A model generated the notes under the pieces. It did not search any database and was not told the origin of the DNA. It was given only the letters and a program-made list of their open reading frames with translations. Positions 1 to 8,650 of a DNA stretch of 64,000 nt are shown here, in pieces. How positions within the stretch are numbered: position 1 is the first letter of the stretch; each line of letters starts with the position of its first letter. Origin of the DNA: Streptomyces tendae (lineage in GTDB: Bacteria; Actinomycetota; Actinomycetes; Streptomycetales; Streptomycetaceae); contig NZ_BMUY01000001.1 in NCBI RefSeq assembly GCF_014650435.1, positions 496,001 through 560,000 of the forward strand, in the 5' to 3' direction. A program made the position numbers and the translations under genes.

Positions 1-135
1 AATGGCCCAATGATTCTTTGCTCGTGCCGGAACCCTTGTGGTGCGCATTACCCGTTAGTAGCGTTCCTCGGGTCTCGAACGTACTTGGGGTAACAGCTGT
101 CGTGTGCGGCAGCGGTCGAAGGTGGGTGGGGACCG

Positions 136-618
136 GTGTCAGTGCGCAGGCCGGTGGCGTGGGTCGTGGCGGTCGTGCTCTTCGTGGAGGCCGTCGGCGT
201 CGCGGCGCTGAACTGGTTCCTGGCGGTCGTCGTCGACCGGCAGGACATGTCCCTGGCCGGTCTCGACCCGGACATGATGTCCCTCTCCTCGAAGATCGGC
301 GGGGTCGTCTTCGGGCTGTACTTCGCGCTGTGCGGCCTGGTCGCGCTGCTCGTGGCGGTGCGCGACCGCGCGCCGGCGGGGGTCGGCCGGATCCTGCTGA
401 TCAGCGCCGCCGTGGTGCACGGGCTGCTCGGCGCCTTCACCTGGGGGCTGGTGGGGCCCGGCGCCTTCATCTTCATGATCGTCGTACTGGGCCTGATCGT
501 GCTGCTGCTGATGACGTACGACGCCCGGGAGGAGCCCGCCGCCGGGCAGCGGCCCGAGGACGGCAAGGGCGGTGACGGCTCCCCGGTCAGCTCTCCGCCG
601 GCGCCCACAACTCCGTGA
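136..618 (+). CDS. small integral membrane protein
   Basis: A 160-residue protein of unknown function. Hydrophobic stretches near residues 7-30, 55-78, 85-105 and 110-130 suggest four membrane helices, followed by a polar, Pro/Gly-rich cytoplasmic tail. The start is a GTG with a G-rich stretch upstream; a second in-frame GTG two codons later is possible. Its 3' end overlaps the convergent maf gene by 32 bases. I recognise no family beyond a generic actinomycete membrane protein, so the function is unknown. Confidence 0.75.
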   Translation: MSVRRPVAWVVAVVLFVEAVGVAALNWFLAVVVDRQDMSLAGLDPDMMSLSSKIGGVVFGLYFALCGLVALLVAVRDRAPAGVGRILLISAAVVHGLLGAFTWGLVGPGAFIFMIVVLGLIVLLLMTYDAREEPAAGQRPEDGKGGDGSPVSSPPAPTTP

Positions 619-1210
619 TGCCGATGCCGAGGTCGGCGAGGAGGCGGCGCAGCAGGGGCAGGCTGAGGCCGATGACGTTCCCGTGGTCGCCGTCGATGCC
701 GTCGATGAAGGGGGCCGAACGGCCGTCCAGGGTGAAGGCCCCGGCGACGTACAGGGGCTCCCCGGAGGCGACGTAGGCGGCGATCTCGTCGTCGGTCGGC
801 TCGCCGAAGCGGACGACCGTGGACGCGGTCGCCGAGACGTGGCGGCCGGAGGCGGTGTCCCAGACGCAGTGGCCGGTCTGCAGCGTGCCCGCCCGGCCGC
901 GCATCGCCTTCCAGCGGGCGGTGGCCTCCTCGGCGTCCGCGGGCTTGCCGAGCGCCTGGCCGTCCAGGTCGAGCACCGAGTCGCAGCCGATCACCAGGGC
1001 GCCGTGCACCTCCGGCTTCGCGGCCACCACGGACGCCTTGGCCTCGGCCAGGGCGAGGGCCAACTCGGCGGGGGTGGGGGCGGTGACGGCCTCCTCGTCG
1101 ACACCGCTCACGAGCACCTCGGGGGCCAGTCCGGCCTGGCGCAACAGGCCGAGCCGGGCCGGGGACTGGGAGGCGAGGACGAGTCGGCGGCGGGGCTGAG
1201 CAGCAGTCAT
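587..1210 (-). CDS. maf: Maf-like nucleotide pyrophosphatase
   Basis: A Maf/ITPase-like house-cleaning pyrophosphatase, a family that hydrolyses non-canonical or methylated nucleoside triphosphates in the cytoplasm. The N-terminal motif [19 protein letters not shown] (residues 7-25) is the Maf signature. It is followed by GCDSVL around residue 75 and KPADAEEA, both typical. The length of 207 residues is normal. Streptomyces carry this gene beside the acyl-CoA carboxylase genes, as here (mmpB, accE and pccB lie just upstream on the same strand). The 3' end overlaps the convergent membrane protein gene. Confidence 0.92.
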   Translation of the reverse strand: MTAAQPRRRLVLASQSPARLGLLRQAGLAPEVLVSGVDEEAVTAPTPAELALALAEAKASVVAAKPEVHGALVIGCDSVLDLDGQALGKPADAEEATARWKAMRGRAGTLQTGHCVWDTASGRHVSATASTVVRFGEPTDDEIAAYVASGEPLYVAGAFTLDGRSAPFIDGIDGDHGNVIGLSLPLLRRLLADLGIGITELWAPAES

Positions 1211-1243
1211 GGGGTCACATTAGCCACCGGGAGCGGGGGCGGC

Positions 1244-1372
1244 TCACCCCAGGCCGAGGACGATCATCGCGAGGACCATGGCCAGCGCCAGGAAGACGCT
1301 CAGCCGCCGCAGCATGTTCTGCATGTCGCGCAGTTCCTTGGGCGGCTCGTTCTCGGGGTCGGACCACAGCAT
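1244..1372 (-). CDS. mmpB: morphogenic membrane protein MmpB, 42 aa
   Basis: A 42-codon gene between maf and accE. The protein begins MLWSDPENEPPKELRD, has an amphipathic basic segment, and ends in one hydrophobic helix (about residues 25-41) closing at LGLG. Sequence and position match the small conserved Streptomyces protein annotated as MmpB, recalled from family knowledge and not searched. One transmembrane helix with a charged cytoplasmic N-terminus is the simplest topology. It lies in the same orientation as pccB, accE and maf and may be co-transcribed with them. Confidence 0.8.
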   Translation of the reverse strand: MLWSDPENEPPKELRDMQNMLRRLSVFLALAMVLAMIVLGLG

Positions 1373-1507
1373 GCCACCAGCGTGGGGCTTGGCCGGGGGG
1401 CGGGGCTTGAGTACGGGTACTTAAATCGGGGCGCGGGGTTCCTCTTCCGTGCGCCCACGCGGCGGAGCCGCAAATCGGCACAGCCCCGCGCCCCTGGGTG
1501 TCCGGCC

Positions 1508-1717
1508 TCACCCGGGCCAGTACGTGCGGGCCCATGAGGTCGGGCCCGGCTGGGGGAGACGGGTGGTTGCGATGCGGGACGGGTCCGACCAGGCGTCGTG
1601 CGGGCGGTCGGTGGTGGACGGCTCGGCGGCCGCCGTCACCGCGCGGGCCCTGACCACCGTCAGGGCGGCGGCCAGTTCTTCCGGGGTGGGGTTGCCCCGT
1701 ACGACCTTGATGGTCAC
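1508..1717 (-). CDS. accE: acyl-CoA carboxylase epsilon subunit
   Basis: A 69-residue small subunit of the actinobacterial acyl-CoA (propionyl-CoA) carboxylase complex, which stabilises the alpha-beta holoenzyme. The N-terminus MTIKVVRGNPTPEELAAAL is the family hallmark (beta strand, then the NPTPEELAAL helix). The C-terminal half is variable and ends in a W-rich tail, as is usual. The start is a GTG nine bases downstream of the pccB stop, with AAGGAG upstream, so it is translated from the pccB transcript. Also called pccE in some genomes. Confidence 0.93.
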   Translation of the reverse strand: MTIKVVRGNPTPEELAAALTVVRARAVTAAAEPSTTDRPHDAWSDPSRIATTRLPQPGPTSWARTYWPG

Positions 1718-1726
1718 AGCGGCTCC

Positions 1727-3319
1727 TTACAGGGGGATGTTGCCGTGCTTCTTCGGGGGCAGGGACTCCCGCTTGGTGCGCAGCTGGCGCAGGCCCCGGA
1801 CGATGTGGCGGCGGGTGTCGGACGGCATGATCACCGCGTCGACGTAGCCGCGTTCGGCCGCCGTGTAGGGGTTGAGGAGGGCGTCCTCGTACTCCTGGAT
1901 CAGACGGGCGCGGGTGGCCTCGGTGTCGTCACCGGCCTCGGCGATGGTGCGGCGGTGCAGGATGTTGACCGCGCCCTGGGCGCCCATGACGGCGATCTGG
2001 GCGGTGGGCCAGGCCAGGTTGAGGTCGGCGCCCAGGTGCTTGGAGCCCATGACGTCGTAGGCGCCGCCGAAGGCCTTGCGGGTGATGACCGTGATGAGCG
2101 GGACCGTGGCCTCGGCGTAGGCGAAGATCAGCTTGGCGCCGCGGCGGATGATGCCGTCGTGCTCCTGGTCCACACCCGGCAGGAAGCCGGGGACGTCCAC
2201 GAAGGTGAGGACGGGGACGTTGAAGGCGTCGCAGGTGCGCACGAAGCGGGCCGCCTTCTCGGAGGCCGTGATGTCCAGGCAGCCGGCGAACTGCATCGGC
2301 TGGTTGGCGACGATCCCGACCGGGCGGCCCTCGACCCGGCCGAAGCCGGTGAGGATGTTCGGCGCGTAGAGGGGCTGGGTCTCGAAGAACTCGCCGTCGT
2401 CCAGCACGTGCTCGATGACCGCGTGCATGTCGTAGGGCTGGTTCGCCGAGTCGGGGACGATCGTGTCCAGCTCGGCGTCCTCGTCCGTGACCGCGAGGTC
2501 CGCCTCCTCCGGGAAGGCGGGGGGCTCGGAGAGGTTGTTGGACGGCAGGTACGACAGCAGCTGCTTGACGTACTCGACGGCGTCCTTCTCGTCGCCGGCC
2601 ATGTGGTGGGCCACGCCCGAGGTGGAGTTGTGGGTGCGGGCGCCGCCCAGCTCCTCGAAGCCGACGTCCTCACCGGTGACCGTCTTGATGACGTCGGGTC
2701 CGGTGATGAACATGTGGCTGGTCTGGTCGACCATCACCGTGAAGTCGGTGATCGCGGGGGAGTACACCGCGCCGCCCGCGCACGGTCCGACGACCAGGCT
2801 GATCTGCGGGATCACGCCGGAGGCGTGGGTGTTGCGGCGGAAGATCTCGCCGTACGCGCCGAGGGAGGCCACGCCTTCCTGGATGCGGGCGCCGCCGGAG
2901 TCGTTGATGCCGATGACCGGGCAGCCGGTCTTCAGGGCGAAGTCCATGACCTTGACGATCTTCTGGCCGTAGACCTCGCCGAGCGCGCCGCCGAAGACCG
3001 TGAAGTCCTGGGAGAAGACGGCGACGGGGCGGCCGTCGACGGTGCCGTAGCCGGTGACGACGCCGTCGCCGTAGGGGCGGTTGGCGTCGAGGCCGAAGTT
3101 GGTGGAGCGGTGCCGGGCGAACTCGTCCAGCTCGACGAAGGAACCCTCGTCGAGAAGGAGGTCGATGCGTTCACGAGCCGTCAGCTTGCCCTTGGCGTGC
3201 TGTTTCTCCACGGCGCGTGCGGAACCGGCGTGCGTCGCCTCCTCGATACGGCGCCTGAGATCCGCGAGCTTGCCCGCGGTCGTGTGGATGTCGGGCTGCT
3301 GCGCTTCCGGCTCGGACAT
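1727..3319 (-). CDS. pccB: acyl-CoA carboxylase beta (carboxyltransferase) subunit
   Basis: The 530-residue biotin-dependent carboxyltransferase subunit that transfers carboxyl from biotin to propionyl-CoA or acetyl-CoA, supplying methylmalonyl- and malonyl-CoA. The start at [14 protein letters not shown] is preferred over an upstream in-frame codon because it has GGGAG at a good distance and gives the family length. N-terminal crotonase-like half: [14 protein letters not shown], then the oxyanion segment [10 protein letters not shown]-terminal half: DVPGFLPG and [10 protein letters not shown]. It precedes accE and is divergent from birA, an apt neighbour because birA biotinylates the alpha subunit. 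Confidence 0.95.
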   Translation of the reverse strand: MSEPEAQQPDIHTTAGKLADLRRRIEEATHAGSARAVEKQHAKGKLTARERIDLLLDEGSFVELDEFARHRSTNFGLDANRPYGDGVVTGYGTVDGRPVAVFSQDFTVFGGALGEVYGQKIVKVMDFALKTGCPVIGINDSGGARIQEGVASLGAYGEIFRRNTHASGVIPQISLVVGPCAGGAVYSPAITDFTVMVDQTSHMFITGPDVIKTVTGEDVGFEELGGARTHNSTSGVAHHMAGDEKDAVEYVKQLLSYLPSNNLSEPPAFPEEADLAVTDEDAELDTIVPDSANQPYDMHAVIEHVLDDGEFFETQPLYAPNILTGFGRVEGRPVGIVANQPMQFAGCLDITASEKAARFVRTCDAFNVPVLTFVDVPGFLPGVDQEHDGIIRRGAKLIFAYAEATVPLITVITRKAFGGAYDVMGSKHLGADLNLAWPTAQIAVMGAQGAVNILHRRTIAEAGDDTEATRARLIQEYEDALLNPYTAAERGYVDAVIMPSDTRRHIVRGLRQLRTKRESLPPKKHGNIPL

Positions 3320-3429
3320 CGGGATGCGGCTCCCTGCCTGCTCAAAAGGGGGGACGGTTACTCGTTCGTAGAGTAGTAGGGGCCCTTCCGTTCGGCAGTG
3401 CGGTCTTTCCCACACCTAGGGTGGGTTGC

Positions 3430-4305
3430 ATGACGCCCCGAGACTCCTCCGACTCCTCCGACGCCCCGGACAGCCGTTGGTCCGACCTGGACCGGCCGCC
3501 CCTCAGCAGCACCGCCCTGCGCCGGGGACTGGTGCGGGACGGGGGGCTGTGGCGGCAGGTCGACGTCGTGCAGCGCACCGGGTCCACCAACTCCGACCTC
3601 GTCGCCCGGGCCGCCGAGGGGGACCTGGCGGAGGGTGTCGTCCTCGTCGCCGAGGAGCAGAGCGCCGCGCGGGGGCGGCTCGACCGGCAGTGGACGGCAC
3701 CCGCCCGCTCCGGGCTGTTCTTCTCCGTGCTGCTGCGGCCCGCCGAGATCCCCGTGGCCCGCTGGGGCTGGCTGCCGCTGCTCACCGGCGTCGCCGTGGC
3801 GACCGGGCTGTCCCGGGTGGCGGGGGTCGACACCGCCCTGAAGTGGCCCAACGACCTGCTGGTGACCGTCGGCGACGAGGAGCGCAAGGCCGGCGGCATC
3901 CTCGCCGAGCGCGCCGGGAACGATGGCGTGGTGATCGGAGTCGGCATCAACGTCTCGCTGCGCGCCGACGAACTGCCGGTCCCACGGGCCGGGTCGCTGG
4001 CGCTGGCCGGGGCCGTGAACACCGACCGGGACCCGCTGCTGCGCGGGGTGCTGCGCTCGCTGGAGGACTGGTACGGGCGCTGGCGCGGGGCCGGGGGAGA
4101 CCCGGCGGCCAGCGGGCTCCAGGAGACGTACGCGGCGGGCTGCGCGACGCTGGGGCGCATGGTGCGGGCGGAGCTTCCGGGGGACCGGTCCCTCGTGGGG
4201 GAGGCGGTGGCCGTGGACGGGGACGGACGGCTGGTGCTGGCGACGGAGGCGGGCGTGCAGGAGCCGGTGGGGGCGGGCGACATCGTGCACCTGCGGTTGG
4301 CGTGA
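3430..4305 (+). CDS. birA: biotin--[acetyl-CoA-carboxylase] ligase
   Basis: A 291-residue biotin protein ligase that forms biotinyl-AMP and attaches biotin to the carboxylase carrier domain. Visible motifs are TGSTNSDL (residues 52-59), the biotin/ATP loop around AARGRLDRQW, LKWPNDLL, and KAGGILAE. The C-terminal SH3-like domain ends GDIVHLRLA. There is no N-terminal winged helix, so it is a monofunctional ligase and not a repressor. The ATG was chosen over a GTG three codons upstream. Divergent from pccB across a short shared promoter. Confidence 0.93.
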   Translation: MTPRDSSDSSDAPDSRWSDLDRPPLSSTALRRGLVRDGGLWRQVDVVQRTGSTNSDLVARAAEGDLAEGVVLVAEEQSAARGRLDRQWTAPARSGLFFSVLLRPAEIPVARWGWLPLLTGVAVATGLSRVAGVDTALKWPNDLLVTVGDEERKAGGILAERAGNDGVVIGVGINVSLRADELPVPRAGSLALAGAVNTDRDPLLRGVLRSLEDWYGRWRGAGGDPAASGLQETYAAGCATLGRMVRAELPGDRSLVGEAVAVDGDGRLVLATEAGVQEPVGAGDIVHLRLA

Positions 4306-4420
4306 GCCGGACCCCGGGGCACTCTCGGTGTGCGGGCCGCACGGGAGTGAGCTGGGGCACACCTGACGTAAAGTTGGGGCCGGTCGAACCTGACCGCGGC
4401 AGATCGGAAAGGCAACAGGC

Positions 4421-5566
4421 GTGACCGTCGACGACACCGGCTCCGGCGCGGACGGGGACGGCCGGGTGGACCCCGAGCCCGCCCCGGACCCCGCCGATCC
4501 CGGCGAGGACCCGCTCGCGCTACGCCTGGAGGGGCTCATCCTGGGCGCCGAGCGCCGCTACACGCCCTTCCAGGCCGCCCGCAGCGCGGGCGTCTCCATG
4601 GAGCTGGCTTCCCGGTTCTGGCGGGCCATGGGCTTCGCCGACATCGGCCAGGCCAAGGCGCTCACCGAGGCCGACGTCCTCGCCCTCAGACGGCTGGCCG
4701 GTCTGGTGGAGGCGGGGCTGCTCAGCGAGGCGATGGCCGTCCAGGTCGCCCGGTCCACGGGGCAGACCACCGCCCGGTTGGCCGAGTGGCAGATCGACTC
4801 CTTCCTGGAGGGCCTGACCGAGCCCCCCGAGCCGGGGATGACGCGCACCGAGGTGACGTACCCCATCGTCGAACTGCTCCTGCCCGAGCTGCAGGAGTTC
4901 CTCGTGTACGTCTGGCGGCGCCAGCTCGCCGCCTCGGCCGGCCGGGTCATCCAGGCCGGGGACGACGAGGAGATGGTGGACCGGCGGCTCGCGGTGGGCT
5001 TCGCGGACCTGGTCGGGTTCACCCGGCTGACCCGGCGGATGGAGGAGGAGGAGCTCGGCGAGCTGGTCGAGGCCTTCGAGACCACCTCCGCCGACCTGGT
5101 GGCCGCGCGTGGCGGACGGCTGGTCAAGACCCTCGGCGACGAGGTGCTCTACGCCGCCGACGACGCCGGTACGGCCGCCGAGATCGCGCTGCTCCTCGTC
5201 GAGACGATGGCCAACGACGAGACCATGCCGGAACTGCGTGTCGGCATCGCCTTCGGCACGGTCACCACCCGGATGGGCGACGTCTTCGGCACGACCGTCA
5301 ACCTGGCCTCCCGGCTCACCTCGATAGCCCCCAAGGACGCCGTCCTCGTCGACACCGCCTTCGCGCAGGAGCTGATCCGCACCCGGGACGCCCCCGCCTC
5401 GGAGGCGGCGGCGGCGGAGGAGGCCGCCGCCGCGGAGAAGGAGGGCGAGGAACCGCCGGTGTACCGGTTCGCGCTCCAGCCGATGTGGCAGCGGCCGGTG
5501 CGCGGTCTCGGCGTGGTCGAGCCGTGGCTGCTCACCCGCCGGGACTCCGGCGGCGGGGAGTCGTAG
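4421..5566 (+). CDS. cya: class III adenylate cyclase
   Basis: A 381-residue cytoplasmic adenylate cyclase making cAMP. The N-terminal ~170 residues are helical and regulator-like, including a MerR-like stretch (YTPFQAARSAGVSMELASRF). The class III catalytic domain spans about 185-330, with metal-binding aspartates in FADLVGFTRL and KTLGDEVLYAADD and the transition-state Asn/Arg motif in GTTVNLASRLTSI. An Ala/Glu-rich linker follows. The start is GTG with GGAAAGG upstream. Its place just downstream of birA matches the single cAMP-forming cyclase of Streptomyces, which affects germination and development. The upstream gap of about 115 bases should hold its promoter. Confidence 0.92.
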   Translation: MTVDDTGSGADGDGRVDPEPAPDPADPGEDPLALRLEGLILGAERRYTPFQAARSAGVSMELASRFWRAMGFADIGQAKALTEADVLALRRLAGLVEAGLLSEAMAVQVARSTGQTTARLAEWQIDSFLEGLTEPPEPGMTRTEVTYPIVELLLPELQEFLVYVWRRQLAASAGRVIQAGDDEEMVDRRLAVGFADLVGFTRLTRRMEEEELGELVEAFETTSADLVAARGGRLVKTLGDEVLYAADDAGTAAEIALLLVETMANDETMPELRVGIAFGTVTTRMGDVFGTTVNLASRLTSIAPKDAVLVDTAFAQELIRTRDAPASEAAAAEEAAAAEKEGEEPPVYRFALQPMWQRPVRGLGVVEPWLLTRRDSGGGES

Positions 5567-5624
5567 GCCGCGGCACGCAGGTCGTCGTGGGGCGCGGCGT
5601 GCAGGTCGTCGTGGTGCGTGGCCG

Positions 5625-6287
5625 TCAGCCGCGGAGCAGGTCCACGCAGAGGCCGATGACCGGCACGCACAGGCCCGGGTCGTCCGGCTCCGGCTCCGGC
5701 TCGGATGTCGGTGGTCTGCCGCCCTCCGGCGGCGGGGGCGGTGCGGGGCGGTCGGACCGCGACGGCTGGGGTGTCCCCGGGGCGGGAGCCCGGTCGCCGG
5801 GGTCGTCCTCCGGGGCTCCCTGGGCTCCCTCCTCCCCCTCACGTGCCGTTCGTTCCCCTCGGGTGGGGCTGCGTCCCTCGGGGGTGCCCGGGCCGTCCGG
5901 CCCGGTCGTGGCGGCGGGCAGGGAGGTCGCGCTCGCGGACGGGGCGGGCACGAGACCCGGTGCGGGGGAGCCGCTCAGGCCGCCCATGACGGACGTCGCC
6001 GAAGGGCTCGCTCCGGACGGTCCGCCGCCGGTGGCCGCGGCGCCGGGCGACGTCGCCCGGTCCGGGGCCGCGCTCCGGCCCGAGCCCTCCACGCGCGGCC
6101 CGGCCCCGGCGCCGAAGGCCCCCGGGTCGCCGCCGGACTCGGGCAGCAGACGTACGACGCTCAGGGCGCCCGCCGCCAGGGCGAGGCCGCCGGCGGCCAG
6201 CAGCACCTTGCGGGGGCGGGGGCGGCGGTGCCGGCCGCGGCGGCCCCACGCGTACCGCGGCTCGGTCGGTGTGCCGGTCGTCGTCAT
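5625..6287 (-). CDS. membrane-anchored Pro/Gly-rich protein
   Basis: A 220-residue protein of unknown function. A basic N-terminus (RRGRHRRPRPRK) precedes one hydrophobic segment (about residues 27-45), then a long low-complexity extracytoplasmic region rich in Pro, Gly, Ser and Ala. The C-terminus PGLCVPVIGLCVDLLRG carries two cysteines seven residues apart and could form a small folded or membrane-associated cap. The ATG at MTTTGTPTEPRYAW is preferred over an upstream in-frame start. A similar N-terminal layout is common in actinomycete cell-envelope proteins. Confidence 0.6.
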   Translation of the reverse strand: MTTTGTPTEPRYAWGRRGRHRRPRPRKVLLAAGGLALAAGALSVVRLLPESGGDPGAFGAGAGPRVEGSGRSAAPDRATSPGAAATGGGPSGASPSATSVMGGLSGSPAPGLVPAPSASATSLPAATTGPDGPGTPEGRSPTRGERTAREGEEGAQGAPEDDPGDRAPAPGTPQPSRSDRPAPPPPPEGGRPPTSEPEPEPDDPGLCVPVIGLCVDLLRG

Positions 6288-6472
6288 GATCCCTCCCCGG
6301 TGCGCACGCGCCCCCGCTGCGCCGTGGCGGAGCGAGGCTACGGTCTGCCGCGGGCCGGGGTACGGCGGTTGCTCGCATGTCACTCGAACGGGTGGGCGGG
6401 GTCGGTGTGCGCAGTGGGCGGGTCCGGCCTTTCCCCGCGCCGGTACGCCTGCGATGATCGGGCGGTCGACTC

Positions 6473-6488
6473 GTTAACACGCGTTAAC
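6473..6488. promoter_or_regulatory. GTTAAC repeat operator candidate
   Basis: Two GTTAAC hexamers separated by four bases sit immediately 5' of the GGAGG ribosome binding site of the enoyl-CoA hydratase gene. Each hexamer is itself a palindrome, so the site is two-fold symmetric. The position would let a bound regulator block initiation. The regulator is unknown. Confidence 0.35.
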
Positions 6489-6499
6489 CGGAGGGTGTC

Positions 6500-7300
6500 A
6501 TGAGCGAGGAGCGGTTCGGAGAGTTCGTCCTGGTGCGGCGGCACGCGGACGGGCATGTCGCGGAGCTCGCGCTCGACCGGCCGAAGGCCATGAACGCCGT
6601 CTCGACCGCAATGGCGCGGTCCGTGGGCGCGGCCTGCGCGGCGCTGGGCGAGGACCGGGACGTACGGGTGGTGGTGCTGACCTCGACGCACGAACGGGCG
6701 TTCTGCGTCGGGGCGGACCTGAAGGAGCGCAACTCCTTCTCCGACGCCGACCTGCTGCGGCAGCGGCCGGTGACGCGGGGGGCGTACACCGCGGTGCTGG
6801 AGCTGGCCGTGCCGACGGTCGCGGCCGTGCACGGGTTCGCGCTGGGCGGCGGGTTCGAGCTGGCGCTGTCGTGCGACGTGATCGTGGCCGACCGTACGGC
6901 CGTCGTGGGGCTGCCCGAGGTCTCGGTCGGGGTGATCCCGGGCGGTGGCGGTACGCAGCTGCTGCCGCGCCGGGTGGGCGCGGCGCGCGCCGCCGAGCTG
7001 GTGTTCACGGCGCGGCGGGTGGCGGCCGAGGAGGCGCGCGAGCTGGGGCTCGTGGACCAGCTGGTGGAGGAGGGGCGGGACCGGGAGGAGGCGCTGGAGC
7101 TGGCCTCCCGGATGGCCGCTAACTCGCCCGTGGGGCTGCGTGCGGCCAAGCGTGCGCTGCGCCTCGGGCACGGCCTCGACCTCCGGGCGGGACTCGAGGT
7201 CGAGGACGCGGCGTGGCGGTCGGTGGCGTTCTCGGGGGACCGGGCGGAGGGTGTGGCGGCGTTCAACGAGAAGCGGGCGCCGCGGTGGCCGGGTGAGTGA
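6500..7300 (+). CDS. enoyl-CoA hydratase/isomerase (crotonase family)
   Basis: A 266-residue crotonase-fold enzyme, probably hydrating trans-2-enoyl-CoA in fatty acid or branched-chain degradation. The family signatures are RAFCVGADLKER (oxyanion hole and CoA pocket, about residues 69-80), AAVHGFALGGGFELALSCD (about 109-127) and LPEVSVGVIPGGGGTQLLPR (about 138-157), which carries the two catalytic-region glutamates. The ATG has GGAGG at a good distance. A pair of GTTAAC hexamers lies just upstream. The exact acyl substrate cannot be read from sequence. Confidence 0.9.
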   Translation: MSEERFGEFVLVRRHADGHVAELALDRPKAMNAVSTAMARSVGAACAALGEDRDVRVVVLTSTHERAFCVGADLKERNSFSDADLLRQRPVTRGAYTAVLELAVPTVAAVHGFALGGGFELALSCDVIVADRTAVVGLPEVSVGVIPGGGGTQLLPRRVGAARAAELVFTARRVAAEEARELGLVDQLVEEGRDREEALELASRMAANSPVGLRAAKRALRLGHGLDLRAGLEVEDAAWRSVAFSGDRAEGVAAFNEKRAPRWPGE

Positions 7301-7392
7301 GCCCGAGTGAGTCGAGCGCACGGGTCGGAGGAAATCGCCCGGTTCGCCCCGTTTGAGTAACGTTTCTTCGTGAATCTCCCTAGCCTGGAGTG

Positions 7393-8541
7393 ATGGGTGA
7401 CGACAGGCGGCTCGCGGCCGTGGTGGCGCTTGCGCAGGGGATGGCTGCCGCGCAGAGCGCGCGTGAGGCGTGGCGGGCGGCGGCCGTCGGCGGATGCCTG
7501 GCGCTGGGCGGCAGCTTCGCCGCGCTGTCGGTGTGGGAGCGGGAGCTGGGGCGGCTGCGGGTCCTCGTGAACGTCGGCCGGCGGGCCGAGGACGAGGAGG
7601 AGTTCCCGGAGAACGAGTCCTACCCGGTGCACCAGTTCGCGGAGATCACCGAGTTCCTGCACGAGCGCTGGGCGGGCGGTGGTGAGCCCGACGCCTGGGT
7701 CGAGACGGCCGCGGGGCCCGCCGCCGGGCGTCCCGGCTACGTCCACCAGCGGGTCGCCGCCCTGCGCCGCCGGGGCCGGGGCTGCTGCGTGGTCGCGCCG
7801 ATCGTGCTGCACGGGCGGGCGTGGGGCGAGCTGTACGTGGCCCGGCCGGTGGGGGAGCGGGTATTCGAGCGGGCCGACGCCGACTTCGCCACCGTGCTGG
7901 CGTCCGTCGTCGCCGCCGGAATCGCGCAGACCGAGCGGCTCGAGGAGGTCAGGCGGCTCGCGTTCACGGACGCGCTCACCGGGCTGGCCAACCGCCGCGC
8001 GGTCGACGCCGCGCTGGACGAGGCCGTCGAGCGGCACCGCGAGGAGGCGGTCGTCGTCAGCCTCGTCGTGTGCGACCTGAACGGCCTCAAGCGGGTGAAC
8101 GACACGCACGGGCACGCGGTCGGGGACCGGCTCCTGGAGCGGTTCGGGTCGGTCCTGTCGCTGTGCGGGGCGATGCTGCCGGGGGCGCTCGCGGCCCGGC
8201 TCGGCGGGGACGAGTTCTGTCTGCTCGCCGTCGGGCCGCCCGCCGACGCGGTGGTCAAGGCGGCCGAGGAGCTGTGCCGCCGGGCGGCCGAGCTGGAGCT
8301 GGGGGACGGCGTGGCCTGCGGGGTCGCGTCCACGGAGGACCCGGTCGGGCCGGTCCGGTCCGCCCGCCGGCTGTTCCGGCTCGCGGACGCCGCCCAGTAC
8401 CGGGCCAAGGCCGAACGGGCGGCCGGGCCGGTCGTCGCGGGGCGCGAGGGGCCCGACGACCCCGTCCTGCGGCTCGCGGACCAGCCCTCCCGGGAGCAGG
8501 ACGGGGAGCGTCGGCGATTCCGCGGACGGCACTCGCCGTGA
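7393..8541 (+). CDS. GAF-GGDEF protein, putative diguanylate cyclase
   Basis: A 382-residue soluble protein. The N-terminal ~190 residues look like a GAF sensor domain, and residues about 195-350 are a GGDEF domain making cyclic di-GMP. The GGDEF motif is intact (RLGGDEFCLLAVG), as are FTDALTGLANRRAVDAAL and the substrate segment DLNGLKRVNDTHGHAVGD. Just upstream, where an inhibitory RxxD I-site would lie, the sequence reads LPGA, so product inhibition through that site is unlikely. No membrane helices are seen. Streptomyces use c-di-GMP to hold back sporulation, so a developmental role is plausible. An ATG is used one codon after an in-frame GTG. Confidence 0.85.
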   Translation: MGDDRRLAAVVALAQGMAAAQSAREAWRAAAVGGCLALGGSFAALSVWERELGRLRVLVNVGRRAEDEEEFPENESYPVHQFAEITEFLHERWAGGGEPDAWVETAAGPAAGRPGYVHQRVAALRRRGRGCCVVAPIVLHGRAWGELYVARPVGERVFERADADFATVLASVVAAGIAQTERLEEVRRLAFTDALTGLANRRAVDAALDEAVERHREEAVVVSLVVCDLNGLKRVNDTHGHAVGDRLLERFGSVLSLCGAMLPGALAARLGGDEFCLLAVGPPADAVVKAAEELCRRAAELELGDGVACGVASTEDPVGPVRSARRLFRLADAAQYRAKAERAAGPVVAGREGPDDPVLRLADQPSREQDGERRRFRGRHSP

Positions 8542-8650
8542 CGCCGGTCCGGTGAGGAGTCCACCAGGAGGCCGTAAGGGGCGCACGCCGTTCTCATCTG
8601 TGACGCATCCCCTCGTGACATCATCGAATTCACTGCGTACGCTCCTGAAT

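Noticed and set aside
1598..3376. 592-codon plus-strand ORF opposite pccB
   Set aside because: Antisense shadow of the carboxyltransferase gene; no family motif.
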